From: an uncultured Tropicimonas sp.
GTDB taxonomy: Bacteria > Pseudomonadota > Alphaproteobacteria > Rhodobacterales > Rhodobacteraceae
Assembly: GCA_947495685.1 (NCBI GenBank)
Contig: CANLZY010000020.1
Location: 1 to 64,000, forward strand
Length of the DNA stretch: 64,000 bases
Direction: 5' to 3'
Shown here: positions 55,885 to 64,000 of the stretch, one piece after another
Numbering within the stretch: the stretch's first letter is position 1
Layout of the letters: every line of letters begins with the position of its first letter
Position numbers and translations under genes: made by a program
Notes under the pieces: generated by a model
Databases searched by the model: none
Told to the model about the DNA's origin: nothing
The model's input: the letters and a program-made list of their open reading frames with translations, nothing else

Positions 55885-56808
55885 TCAATAGATCTTGGGC
55901 ACGTAGAGGTCGTCCGGCAGGGTCTTGCGTTCGTATTCCGGGTCGTATTCCCGCTCTGGCAAGATCACCTTTTCATGCTCGACCGCCTCATAGGGGATCT
56001 TGGTCAGGATGTGCTCGATGCAGTTCAGCCGCTCGCGCTTCTTGTCGTTGCCCTCGACGATGTACCATGGGGCCTCGTCGATGGACGTGCGGGCGAACAT
56101 CTCTTCCTTGGCCTTGGTGTACTGCTCCCAGCGAACCCGCGATTGCAGGTCCATCGGCGACAGTTTCCACTGTTTCATCGGGTCGTGAATACGCACCTGG
56201 AACCGCAACTGCTGTTCGGCGTCAGAGATCGAGAACCAGTACTTCAACAGGATGATCCCGTTGCGCACCAGCATCCGTTCGAAATCCGGCACGTCGCGAA
56301 AGAACATCTCCACCTGGTCCTCGGTGGCAAAGCCCATCACCCGCTCCACCCCGGCCCGGTTGTACCAGGACCGGTCGAACAGCGCGATCTCGCCCCCGGC
56401 GGGCAGGTGCGGAACGTAGCGTTGGAAATACCATTGGGACTGTTCGCGCCGGTTCGGCGCAGGCAACGCGACGATCCGGCAGATCCGTGGGTTCAGGCGC
56501 TGGATGATCCGCTTGATGACCCCGCCCTTGCCGGCAGAATCGCGCCCCTCGAACAGGATTGCCACCTTTGCACCGGTATGTTCAACCCAGTCCTGGACCC
56601 GGATCAGTTCGGCCTGCAGCCGCAGAAGGTTGCTGAAATAGGTGCGCCGGTCGAGCGAGTCCGGGTGCGCGTTGCGATAGATCTTGCGGATCTCGCGGCT
56701 CAGCATCGGTTCGCTGAATTCCATCTCGAAGGTTTCGTCCAGCGTCTCCTCGAGTTCCGCCTCCAGCCAATCCCTGTGCATCTGGTCGAGCTTGCTGCTG
56801 TCGGTCAT
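55885..56808 (-). CDS. ppk2: Polyphosphate kinase 2 family protein
   Basis: The 307-residue single-domain PPK2 transfers phosphate between polyphosphate and nucleotides. Walker A is FEGRDSAGKGG (residues 87-97) and Walker B is ALFDRSWYNRAGVERVMGF. The lid region (KYWFSISDAEQQLRFQVR) and DPMKQWKLSPMD are typical. The length and single domain fit the short PPK2 class, but nucleotide preference cannot be read from sequence. GGGAGGA lies ahead of the ATG. Confidence 0.92.
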   Translation of the reverse strand: MTDSSKLDQMHRDWLEAELEETLDETFEMEFSEPMLSREIRKIYRNAHPDSLDRRTYFSNLLRLQAELIRVQDWVEHTGAKVAILFEGRDSAGKGGVIKRIIQRLNPRICRIVALPAPNRREQSQWYFQRYVPHLPAGGEIALFDRSWYNRAGVERVMGFATEDQVEMFFRDVPDFERMLVRNGIILLKYWFSISDAEQQLRFQVRIHDPMKQWKLSPMDLQSRVRWEQYTKAKEEMFARTSIDEAPWYIVEGNDKKRERLNCIEHILTKIPYEAVEHEKVILPEREYDPEYERKTLPDDLYVPKIY

Positions 56809-57006
56809 GTAATCCTCCCGGAGTCGGTGCCCGGCAACGCACCATTCTTGGTTTTCGAGCCGTACAGGCCTAATTGCGCTACGGTTTTTGTCGCCGTGCG
56901 TGGCCCCGTGTCACAAGCCCGCAGATTGTCACGCTTGCTGGCCTGCAACGTCCTGCCTTGCTATCGAGGAAGTCACCCGGACAGCAGATTGAACTGAACC
57001 GACAAG

Positions 57007-58179
57007 ATGCCCCAAACCCTGACCGCCCGCCAGTTGGAAGATTTTGCACATCGCTCCATTGCCTACCGGGCCCCCATGTTGGCCGGGGCTGCACGAATTC
57101 TGATCCCAGAAGCATTGCTGGAGGGCGACCTGGCCACAACGTCCGTGGCTGCCGTTTCGACGGTACAATCGAAGGTCTTTCCGCTGAACGGATTCGACCG
57201 CCAGATCGCGGTCACCGACAGCGGGTTTTCCACCAAAAGCACGCACCACACCGTCGCCCGCGTTGTCATGCACGCCAACGCCATCGCCAGAAACCGGATC
57301 GACAGCCTTTTCCTGATGAACATGGCTGATGCGCAGGGCTGGGACTATGCCGCCGCGAGCCCGAACCTGGAAGGTGTGCCCATCTTTCAATACAATCGCC
57401 GCCCATCGCAACGCCACAACGTCATCCTGCTGCCGTTGAGCCATTGGTACATGGGTCCCGGCAGCCCCAACCTGCCGCTTCCAGGTTTCGACTCCATCCC
57501 GTTCGAGAAGAAGGCAGCGAGGGTCATCTGGCGGGGCGCGCCTTCGGGGATGATACAGACCGGGCCGTTCGAACAGGTCTCGCTGGGAAACTTCATCGCG
57601 CAAACGTTGCGGGGCGAGATGCCGATCGAGTCGCTGTGCGGGGAGATATTCCCGCAGGCATTGCGCCCACGCATCATTCAAGCCGCCCACACGATGCCAC
57701 GCGTCGATGCACGCCTGACGCTGGAGGGCCGCCCGCGACACGACCTGCCACCAGCCCTGCGGGACCTGGTCGGCGATCCGGTTCCGCAGGCCGAGCAACT
57801 GGGCTGCCGCTACCTGTTGGCGCTGGAGGGCAACGACGCTCCCAGCAGCATGTACTGGGGGTTGGCCTCGAACTCGGTCGTCTTCTGTCCCGAGCGTCAG
57901 TGGGAGACGATCATGGACGAAGGGTTGGAGCCATGGGTGCATTACGTCCCCATCGCCAGCGACGGAAGCGACATCGAGGCGATGATCGATCATTGCGAGG
58001 CGAATCCCCACCAATGCGCCGACATCCGGCACAATGCGCAAGCCGCCATGGCTCGACTCGCCAATGCCGAGTTGCGCCAGATCGTGGATTTCGAAGTCCT
58101 GTCTGGCTATACCGCCCGGGCCTGGGGCAGCTTTCAGGCACGGCACCCGTTGTTGCCGCGCCGGTCAGAGATGACCTAG
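57007..58179 (+). CDS. Putative glycosyltransferase of the GT90/CAP10 type
   Basis: The 390-residue protein carries, near residues 275-300, the segment CRYLLALEGNDAPSSMYWGL followed by ASNSVVF. This matches the conserved D/EGN...W.LASNSVVF signature of KDEL-motif/CAP10-like GT90 enzymes, which modify capsule or LPS glycans. AARVIWRGAPSG earlier is the second family hallmark (WRG). No signal peptide is evident. It stands alone and converges with a small membrane-protein gene, overlapping it by 4 bp at the 3' end. Confidence 0.75.
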   Translation: MPQTLTARQLEDFAHRSIAYRAPMLAGAARILIPEALLEGDLATTSVAAVSTVQSKVFPLNGFDRQIAVTDSGFSTKSTHHTVARVVMHANAIARNRIDSLFLMNMADAQGWDYAAASPNLEGVPIFQYNRRPSQRHNVILLPLSHWYMGPGSPNLPLPGFDSIPFEKKAARVIWRGAPSGMIQTGPFEQVSLGNFIAQTLRGEMPIESLCGEIFPQALRPRIIQAAHTMPRVDARLTLEGRPRHDLPPALRDLVGDPVPQAEQLGCRYLLALEGNDAPSSMYWGLASNSVVFCPERQWETIMDEGLEPWVHYVPIASDGSDIEAMIDHCEANPHQCADIRHNAQAAMARLANAELRQIVDFEVLSGYTARAWGSFQARHPLLPRRSEMT

Positions 58180-58496
58180 CCGCCCACCTGCACCGTCTGG
58201 CGCAATGCCCCCGTCGCTGCGTCAAAGATCAGAATCTGGTCGCTGTCCGTCACAACCGCCCACCATCCCTGCCCCTGCGTGATGGCCAGGGCGCGCGCAC
58301 CTTCGGGTAGTGTGATGCTGTCGGGCAGTGTCAGGGACAGCATCGGCGCCTTGGGGCTCGATCCGGGAAACCGCGTCACGAACAGCACCACCAGCACCGC
58401 CATGCCGACGATCATGACCGTTGTCAGCACCAACACCAGCCGACGCAGAAATCGCAGCGTGCGTTCGTCGGTCTCGCTGAGGGCGGGCTCTTCCAT
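58176..58496 (-). CDS. Small single-pass membrane protein (DUF6476-like)
   Basis: The 106-residue product has an N-terminal cytoplasmic stretch (MEEPALSETDERTLRFLRR), one transmembrane helix (LVLVLTTVMIVGMAVLVVLF) and a short periplasmic beta domain (ALAITQGQGWWAVVTDSDQI, then LIFDAATGALRQTVQV) resembling one blade of a beta-propeller. It resembles a small Rhodobacterales family I recall as DUF6476. Function unknown. The start at 58496 has GGAG upstream. Confidence 0.7.
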   Translation of the reverse strand: MEEPALSETDERTLRFLRRLVLVLTTVMIVGMAVLVVLFVTRFPGSSPKAPMLSLTLPDSITLPEGARALAITQGQGWWAVVTDSDQILIFDAATGALRQTVQVGG

Positions 58497-58677
58497 GTCG
58501 TTTCGCTCCGGTTGATCGGGGGCCTTGATAGGGCAGGACGGCCGGTCAATCCAGCCTGTGCGGCTTTGCCGATCATCCGTCTGGACCACAACGCGCACCA
58601 CAGGGCCTTGCGCGGGGCCGCCAATGCGGCGTATTCGTCCGGATCTGCCCAACGTCCATAGTCCAAGGAGCCATCGC

Positions 58678-59715
58678 ATGACGGATGCGCACCGCCTGAT
58701 CCACGTCGAGATTGCTGCCGCCCCCCCGGGACGGTTGGACAAGGCGTTGGCGCGGGACGTGCCGGCCGAGGCTTCGCTCAGTCGGTCGCGGCTGAGCCGG
58801 TTGATCGAGGAGGGATGCGTTCGACGCGATGGCGTGCTCCTGACCGATACCAAGGCCAAGGTTGCCGAGGGCGAAGTGATCGAAATCACCGTCCCGCAAG
58901 CCGCCGACATCGAGACCCGCCCCGAGGACATTCCGCTGGTGATCCTGTTCGAGGACGACGACCTGATCGTCATCGACAAGCCGGCCGGGATGGTTGTTCA
59001 TCCGGCACCGGGGTCGCCGTCTGGCACGTTGGTCAACGCGCTGCTGCACCATTTCGGAGACAAGCTGTCGGGCATCGGCGGGGAAAAGCGTCCTGGTATC
59101 GTACATCGCATCGACAAGGACACATCCGGCCTGCTGGTGGTGGCAAAATCCGATGCCGCCCATCACGGCCTGGCCGCGCAGTTCGAAAAACATACGGTCA
59201 ATCGCCGTTACCTCGCGGTGGTCTACGGCAAACCCGACCGTGCCGACCCGCGTCTGGGTGGCATCCGCGGAACCAACTGGGAAAGCGGAGATACCCTGAA
59301 GATAACCACCGAACTCGCCCGTCATCGCCATGACCGGCAGCGGCAGGCGGTTGTCTGGTCGAACGGTCGCCATGCGATCACCCGCATCCGAACGCTGAAG
59401 CCGTTTGGCACACCGCCTGTGGCATCGTTGGTCGAGTGTAGACTTGAGACCGGGCGCACGCACCAGATCCGTGTTCACATGACCCATGTCGGCCATGGCC
59501 TGATCGGCGATCCGGTCTATGGCGGCAACCGAAAGCTATCCCCCCGGGCCGTCAGCGCCGACGCTGCTGCCGCCTGCGCCACCTTCCCCCGGCAGGCGCT
59601 CCATGCCGCCACGCTGGGTTTCCGGCATCCGGTCACAGGGGTCGACCTGTCGTTCGAAAGCCCGCTGCCCGAGGATCTGGACAGGCTCGTCACATTGCTC
59701 GATCGAGCCCCCTGA
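58678..59715 (+). CDS. rluD: RluA-family 23S rRNA pseudouridine synthase
   Basis: The 345-residue enzyme has an N-terminal S4 domain (GRLDKALAR, SRSRLSRLIEEGCVRRDG) and the RluA catalytic domain. It carries VIDKPAGMVVHPAPG, the catalytic Asp146 in HRIDKDTSGLLV and the C-terminal TGRTHQIRVHM. RluD modifies helix 69 of 23S rRNA; the symbol is by architecture and other RluA-type targets are possible. The start is preceded by AAGGAG. Confidence 0.9.
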   Translation: MTDAHRLIHVEIAAAPPGRLDKALARDVPAEASLSRSRLSRLIEEGCVRRDGVLLTDTKAKVAEGEVIEITVPQAADIETRPEDIPLVILFEDDDLIVIDKPAGMVVHPAPGSPSGTLVNALLHHFGDKLSGIGGEKRPGIVHRIDKDTSGLLVVAKSDAAHHGLAAQFEKHTVNRRYLAVVYGKPDRADPRLGGIRGTNWESGDTLKITTELARHRHDRQRQAVVWSNGRHAITRIRTLKPFGTPPVASLVECRLETGRTHQIRVHMTHVGHGLIGDPVYGGNRKLSPRAVSADAAAACATFPRQALHAATLGFRHPVTGVDLSFESPLPEDLDRLVTLLDRAP

Positions 59716-59826
59716 CCTGAAACAATTGCTGAATTGCCCGTGAGGGAGATTGCAGATCGCTTTCACTGCGACGGAAATGTTCCTATCTCCCGTAAAGGAA
59801 AGTGTTGCTAACGCAAACACAGACAC

Positions 59827-59856
59827 TTGAACCGAACGGTTCAGTTCTTAGATATT
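59827..59856 (+). promoter_or_regulatory. Putative rpoH promoter with an overlapping palindrome
   Basis: TTGAAC at 59827-59832 and an AT-rich TAGATATT at 59849-59856, spaced 16-18 bp, make a plausible sigma-70-type promoter 60-90 bp upstream of rpoH. The perfect inverted repeat TGAACCG-AA-CGGTTCA (59828-59843) covers the -35 and spacer, so a dimeric repressor bound there would block it. Confidence 0.5.
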
Positions 59857-59918
59857 AGTACAAAGCCGTGCGCGCCAAAGACGTGCGCAAAGGTGTCCAA
59901 CAGCCAAGGAGGGACGAT

Positions 59919-60815
59919 ATGAGCAATTATACCAAGCTTCCCGCTCCGTCTCCGGAACAGGGATTGAACCGGTACCTGCAGGAAATTCGCAAATTCCCGA
60001 TGCTGGAGCCGGAAGAAGAGTACATGCTGGCCAAGCGATGGGTCGACCATCAGGACAAGGAGGCCGCTCACAAGATGGTGACGAGCCACTTGCGCCTGGC
60101 CGCCAAGATCGCCATGGGCTATCGCGGCTACGGGTTGCCTCAGGCAGAGGTGATCTCGGAAGCGAACGTCGGCCTGATGCAGGCGGTCAAACGGTTCGAC
60201 CCCGAAAAGGGCTTCCGGCTGGCGACCTATGCCATGTGGTGGATCCGCGCCTCGATTCAGGAATACATCCTGCGGTCGTGGTCGCTGGTGAAACTTGGCA
60301 CGACCTCGGCGCAGAAAAAGCTGTTCTTCAACCTGCGCAAGGCCAAGAACCGGATCGGCGCGCTCGAAGAGGGCGACCTGCGCCCCGAGAACGTCGAGCG
60401 GATCGCCACCGACCTTGGCGTGACCGAGGCGGAGGTGATTTCGATGAACCGGCGGCTGTCGGGCGGCGATGCGTCCTTGAATGCGACAGTCGGCAGCGAC
60501 GGCGACACTACGACCCAATGGCAGGACTGGTTGGAGGACGAAGGTGCCAACCAGGCCGAGGACTATGCCGAAAGCAACGAAATGTCGGTGCGCCGCGATC
60601 TGTTACTGGAGTCCATGGACGCGCTGAACGATCGCGAAAAGGACATCCTGACCCAGCGTCGGCTTGCCGAACCGCCCGTGACGCTGGAGGATCTGAGCGG
60701 TCAGTACAATGTCAGCCGCGAGCGCATTCGCCAGATCGAGGTGCGTGCCTTTGAAAAGCTGCAAAAGCGAATGAAGGAACTCGCCCGCGAAAAAGGGCTG
60801 TTCGCGGCCGCCTGA
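59919..60815 (+). CDS. rpoH: RNA polymerase heat-shock sigma factor (sigma-32)
   Basis: The 298-residue protein has sigma-70 regions 1.2 to 4.2: LNRYLQEIRKFPMLEPEEEY, the region 2 core (FDPEKGFRLATYAMWWIRAS, then IQEYILRSWSLVK), the RpoH box (QKKLFFNLRK) and the region 4 helix-turn-helix (LEDLSGQYNVSRERIRQIEV). The RpoH box separates it from other group 2/3 factors. AAGGAGGGA is placed for the ATG at 59919; an ATG 17 codons upstream is unlikely. Alphaproteobacteria often have two rpoH genes; which copy this is cannot be decided here. Confidence 0.96.
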   Translation: MSNYTKLPAPSPEQGLNRYLQEIRKFPMLEPEEEYMLAKRWVDHQDKEAAHKMVTSHLRLAAKIAMGYRGYGLPQAEVISEANVGLMQAVKRFDPEKGFRLATYAMWWIRASIQEYILRSWSLVKLGTTSAQKKLFFNLRKAKNRIGALEEGDLRPENVERIATDLGVTEAEVISMNRRLSGGDASLNATVGSDGDTTTQWQDWLEDEGANQAEDYAESNEMSVRRDLLLESMDALNDREKDILTQRRLAEPPVTLEDLSGQYNVSRERIRQIEVRAFEKLQKRMKELAREKGLFAAA

Positions 60816-60889
60816 TCGCGATGCAAGGCCGACGCCGACGGCAATGTCCCCAAGGGACGCGTTCCGTCTGGTGAAAACCTTCTACATCC

Positions 60890-60926
60890 AGACCTGCCTC
60901 GCATTGCGCGGCAGGTCTTTTGTTTT
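60890..60926 (+). terminator. Terminator of rpoH
   Basis: AGACCTGCC and GGCAGGTCT form a perfect 9-bp stem with an 11-nt loop, followed by TTTGTTTT, 75 bp after the rpoH stop. Confidence 0.88.
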
Positions 60927-60986
60927 AACGGTCTTTCCTGGCGGCAGGATCAACTGCAAACGCTCAAGTCCCCTGGTGAGCGATGC

Positions 60987-62315
60987 TCAGCACGTGGCAA
61001 GAGCGGTGTCGATGGCGGTCCCGAGTTTCCCGACGATCTCGTCAATCTGATCCTCCGTCGTGATAAAGGGCGGGGCCAGCAGGATGTGATCGCCATTGCG
61101 TCCGTCCCGTGTACCCGACATCGGGTAACAGATCAGCCCGCCCTCGAAGGCGGCGTTCTTGATCTTGGCGGCCAGCCGCATCGTGGGGTCAAAACTCGCC
61201 TTGGTCTCGCGATTTTCCACGAGTTCGACGCCACGGAACAGCCCGCGACCGCGGATGTCCCCGACATTGGGGTGTTGGCCGAAGGCGTCCCGCAGGGCCG
61301 TGTCGAGTTTTTCGCCCATGATCTGCACGCGCGCGACAAGCCCGCGCTCCAGGATGGCCGAAAGGACCGCACGCCCGGCCGCTGCTGCAACGGGGTGGCC
61401 GAGATAGGTATGGCCGTGCTGGAAAAAGCCAGAGCCGGTCTCGATCGTCTCGTAGATCGCCTTGGTGCAGAGCATTGCGCCAATCGGCTGGTATCCAGCG
61501 CCCAAACCTTTGGCAATGCACAGGATATCCGGCACGATGTCGTCGTGATCACAGGCGAACAGATGCCCCGTGCGCCCCATCCCGCACATCACCTCGTCGA
61601 GAATCAGCAACACGCCGTACTGGTCGCAAATCTCGCGAATCCGCTTGAAATAGCCCTCCACCGCCGGCACGGCACCGGAGGTCGCACCCACCACGGGCTC
61701 CGCCATGAAGGCGATGACACTGTCACTCCCGAGCCGCAGGATTTCATCTTCCAGCTCCTGCGCCGCGCGTTGTCCATAGTCGAACGCGGTCTCGTCGTCG
61801 CCCCGAAGCATGTACTCGTAACAGGGCGCGATATGGGAGAAATCGACCAGCAGGGGCGCGAACTGCTCCCGCCGCCATTCGTTGCCACCGGCAGCCAGCG
61901 CGCCCAGCGTATTGCCGTGGTAGCTCTGGCGACGGGCAATGACGTGGCGCCGCTGGGGCTCGCCCCGTTCAACGTGATACTGGCGTGCGAGCTTGATCGC
62001 CGCCTCGGTCGCCTCGGATCCGCCGGAGACCAGGTAGACCCGATCAAGATCGCCCGGCGCATGTTCGGCCAGCATCGACGCCAGGTCCTCGGCGGGTTCG
62101 GATGTGAAAAAACCGGTGTGAGCAAAGGCCAGCGTGCCGACCTGTTGCTGGATCGCGGCAATGATCTCGGGATCGCCGTGGCCAAGGCACGAGACAGCCG
62201 CCCCGCCGGATCCGTCAAAATACCGTTTGCCGGAAGCATCGATCAGGTAGCAGCCCTCGCCGCCGACGGCCATCGGCGGAAGGTTCTTGGTGTGGCGGGG
62301 GAAGACGTGGCTCAT
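60987..62315 (-). CDS. Class III PLP-dependent aminotransferase
   Basis: The 442-residue omega-aminotransferase has GGAAVSCLGHGDPEI, SGGSEATEAAIKLARQYH, the cofactor Asp in LILDEVMCGMGRTG, the PLP lysine in CIAKGLGAGYQPIGA and the arginine-switch region near GHTYLGHP. The subgroup includes enzymes acting on beta-alanine, GABA, taurine-like or polyamine-derived substrates; specificity is open. Its ATG overlaps the stop of a short upstream frame that looks like a BKACE tail, suggesting a former operon for breakdown of an amino-acid-like compound. Confidence 0.9.
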   Translation of the reverse strand: MSHVFPRHTKNLPPMAVGGEGCYLIDASGKRYFDGSGGAAVSCLGHGDPEIIAAIQQQVGTLAFAHTGFFTSEPAEDLASMLAEHAPGDLDRVYLVSGGSEATEAAIKLARQYHVERGEPQRRHVIARRQSYHGNTLGALAAGGNEWRREQFAPLLVDFSHIAPCYEYMLRGDDETAFDYGQRAAQELEDEILRLGSDSVIAFMAEPVVGATSGAVPAVEGYFKRIREICDQYGVLLILDEVMCGMGRTGHLFACDHDDIVPDILCIAKGLGAGYQPIGAMLCTKAIYETIETGSGFFQHGHTYLGHPVAAAAGRAVLSAILERGLVARVQIMGEKLDTALRDAFGQHPNVGDIRGRGLFRGVELVENRETKASFDPTMRLAAKIKNAAFEGGLICYPMSGTRDGRNGDHILLAPPFITTEDQIDEIVGKLGTAIDTALATC

Positions 62316-62557
62316 AGGGTGGTCCTCGGTCTGAAGCCGGCCTCGGTGGTTGTCTTCACGAAGGCCTCGACGGCGACGGCAGTGTCTGCAGGAATCGCCC
62401 CGTCCGATGTTTCAAGATTGGTCTCGAAGCCGATCCGCGCGGCATCGTCGCGCTTCACCGCCCCCAGCAGGCGCCCGCAATCCTTACGCCCGAAGGCGCG
62501 GACGGTCCAGATCAGGTCCCACCTAGGCAAGTGCGACATCAGACCACTATCCGCCAA
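62312..62557 (-). pseudogene. Possible C-terminal remnant of a beta-keto acid cleavage enzyme (BKACE/DUF849)
   Basis: An 81-codon frame contains WTVRAFGRKDCGRLLGAV, then ARIGFETNLETSDGAIPAD and a terminal helix ending GFRPRT. The order AFGR..., RIGFExNL, DG..A.D is what I associate with the last 70 residues of BKACE proteins, which are about 300 residues long. The rest of such a gene is not visible upstream. Its TGA overlaps the aminotransferase ATG (ATGA). Assignment is tentative. Confidence 0.45.
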
Positions 62558-62976
62558 CCAACAACCCGACGCTCTCGCCGAACGAAGACAGGTGGCTGTC
62601 GTGCAGAATCAGGGCCCGCAAATGCTGCGTGGCGCCATCCACCGGCTTGGTCAGCAGGTGGAAATGCTTGCAGCCCAAAGCCAACACACAAACCGCAACC
62701 ATTGTTCCGATCTCCTGCGACCAGAGGCCGATGCACACGGCAATGGCGTTGCACATCAGGACGCCCCGCGTCGTCTCCACGCCCCTGACCTGCCCTTCAT
62801 CGGGCGACCTCCCCCCCTAATCACGTCCTTGACGTTCATCAACGACCGGCGTTCCCTGGCCTTGCCCGGATCGATCAACCATGCGTCGATGCCAAGGATG
62901 TGGGCCAGAGCCTCCTGCCGTTTTACACATAAAGTCGACCTTCGTTTGTCGCAGTCGACAGCAACCATCGCTGGTT
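62558..62976. other. About 420 bp without a recognisable gene
   Basis: Several short frames exist on both strands (for example a 77-codon minus frame ending near 62547 and a 74-codon minus frame at 62756-62980), but none has a convincing start or family resemblance. Given the remnants on either side, this is most likely decayed coding DNA. Confidence 0.5.
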
Positions 62977-63215
62977 TCACCCCGGGTTCCGGCCCGTGTC
63001 TTCCTCAACTTGCGCATGGAGGTCGACCGAACACCGGATCATCCGTGCGATGTTCCGGGAATGCCGCACGCCCGGACCTGTGCCGTGGAATTCAAGATCG
63101 TGCCGGAGGTCGGCGCGTTGCGTTCCAGCACAATCGAGTCGGTCACGCCCAACTGGGCGAGGTGGTAGAACGTGGAACACCGCATGCCCCCGCCGGAGCA
63201 GCCCCACGTGAGTGG
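62977..63215 (-). pseudogene. N-terminal remnant of a dimethylglycine/sarcosine dehydrogenase-like FAD enzyme
   Basis: Two minus-strand frames together read like the start of the family. The first holds a damaged FAD loop (GCSGGGMRCSTFYHLAQLG), then VTDSIVLERNAPTSGTI and STAQVRA. The second, after a frameshift, holds HSRNIARMIRCSVDLHAQVE and EDTGRNPG, then a stop. Intact proteins have IGGGVxGCSxxYHLAKxG and LTSGTTWHxA at these places and are 800 residues long. Only about 80 residues survive. Confidence 0.65.
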
Positions 63216-63640
63216 TCCAGATTGAAATCCAGTACATGGTTGGCCTTCGGTCCACCGGAACGATGGCCTCAGGCGCAGTTGGGCGAGGGCAACCTTCCAG
63301 ACTTCATTGCAGAGGCCGATACCAAGGCCCAGGCAGCGCGTAACGCATTCTCCCGCAAGATGCTCTGGTATACCCCTCTGTTTGCGCATGCTGACAGCTC
63401 TGAATCGCTTATCCGTTTTCCAATGTTCTCCGGTTCGGCGCCGGAAACGACCCCCAAGATCCGCGCAATCTCCATGGACCTTGCCATCTTTCTGGTCCTT
63501 GTTGCCTCTTCCACGATTTGCTCAGGCCCGAGCCACCAAATACCCTGGCTGACCTGCATCACAGTGATCGTCGGGGCAGCAACCGCCTCCTGTCGGTCTG
63601 AGACCATGGAGGTGTGGCGGCGCAGCGCGGTGTACCAACG
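63216..63640. other. About 425 bp without a recognisable gene
   Basis: A 112-codon minus frame (63269-63607) is the longest, but I recognise no family in it and its start lacks a ribosome-binding site. It lies between two clear remnants and is probably degenerate sequence. Confidence 0.45.
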
Positions 63641-63880
63641 ACCGTTGACCTTGTGATTGCCGGTACCGGGACCGCGCAGCTGCCCTTCCTCTTCATCTTC
63701 AACACCGACCCTTTGTCAATCGATGCCGGGCTTACCGAGTTGCTCAAGATCGATTTCAACTGGGAAGTCGTGAAGATCGACATGCCAGCCAACCGGCCTC
63801 CACAAGAGATCGTCTTCTTTCCGGCCTTGCCTCTGGCGGGCCTCGTCGCCCTTCTGCAACACCGCCGCAGAGACATCCTC
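63641..63880 (+). pseudogene. C-terminal remnant of a TRAP transporter fused permease (DUF3394 type)
   Basis: The plus-strand frame reads GTGTAQLPFLFIFNTDPLSI, matching the membrane segment before the C-terminal region of TAXI-type fused TRAP permeases. It then jumps directly to LLKIDFNWEVVKIDMPANRP, PQEIVFFPALPLAGLVALLQ and HRRRD, the extreme C-terminus of that family. About 100 intervening residues are missing and no start or membrane body precedes it. This looks like an internally deleted tail. Confidence 0.6.
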
Positions 63881-63899
63881 GGCGCCCAAGGAGCCGGGC

Positions 63900-64000
63900 G
63901 TGAGCATTCTCGCCGTGATCGACCTCACCGACGCCGAAGACCAGGTGAAGGTCCTGAAACGGTCGCGACAACCGGCGGGACTGCGGCTGGCCGTTGTCCC
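63900..64000 (+). CDS. UspA-like universal stress protein (N-terminus, partial)
   Basis: From a GTG at 63900, preceded by AAGGAG at 6-bp spacing, the frame reads VSILAVIDLTDAEDQVKVLK and continues RSRQPAGLRLAVV to the window edge. The first strand with the ILAVIDLTD loop and the following helix are those of UspA proteins, which commonly lie immediately downstream of TRAP fused permeases. Whether the gene is intact beyond the edge cannot be told. Confidence 0.5.
   Translation, partial: MSILAVIDLTDAEDQVKVLKRSRQPAGLRLAVV

Overview
The window is high-GC DNA from an alphaproteobacterium, most likely a marine member of the Rhodobacterales (Roseobacter group). The main clues are CarD, a MmcB-type SOS gene behind a GTTC-N7-GTTC LexA box, a SUV3-like DEIQ helicase, several small roseobacter-type hypothetical families, a ribB whose second domain has lost its zinc cysteines, and a tRNA-His with a G1:U72 pair and A73. 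Gene assignments rest on reading the translations; no database search was possible.

Left edge (1-2.5 kb): the tail of an unidentified gene, a broken IS3-family transposase carrying several lesions, and the first of three RTX (Ca-binding nonapeptide) protein genes. 2.9-6.8 kb: a tight four-gene operon encoding a circularly permuted ATP-grasp protein, an alpha-E protein, a transglutaminase-like protein and the proteasome homologue Anbu. 7-11 kb: metabolic genes (ThDP enzyme, aldo/keto reductase, flavin reductase, PaaX-like regulator). 11.2-24.3 kb: a complete glycogen operon glgP-glgB-glgC-glgA-glgX-malQ-pgm, with several start/stop overlaps, closed by a strong terminator. It covers glucose-1-phosphate interconversion, ADP-glucose formation, chain synthesis, branching, debranching and phosphorolysis.

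24.3-33.5 kb: accessory and surface genes (two more RTX proteins, a glycosyltransferase-like protein, a 117-bp inverted-repeat element whose end supplies a stop codon), metY and three secreted or membrane proteins of unknown role. 33.6-36.9 kb: a 1092-residue single-pass membrane protein whose ends recall GspL/PilM and GspC/PilP. 37-43 kb: hppD divergent from an Lrp-type regulator, a CPA2 antiporter, cobT/cobS and carD. 43.6-48 kb: ferredoxin, S4 protein, SUV3-like helicase and a TPR protein on the minus strand. 48-52 kb: SCP2-like protein, lysophospholipase-like hydrolase, and ribB-ribH-nusB. 52-56 kb: a LuxR-type regulator, an ArsR/SRPBCC pair behind an array of ATACC-N4-GGTAT palindromes, LexA-box mmcB and tRNA-His. 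56-61 kb: PPK2, a GT90-like protein, rluD and rpoH.

Right edge (61-64 kb): an intact class III aminotransferase followed by degraded remnants of catabolic and transport genes (possible BKACE tail, dimethylglycine/sarcosine-dehydrogenase-like piece, TRAP permease tail) and the start of a UspA-like gene. Both edges therefore look like decaying accessory DNA around a largely core middle.
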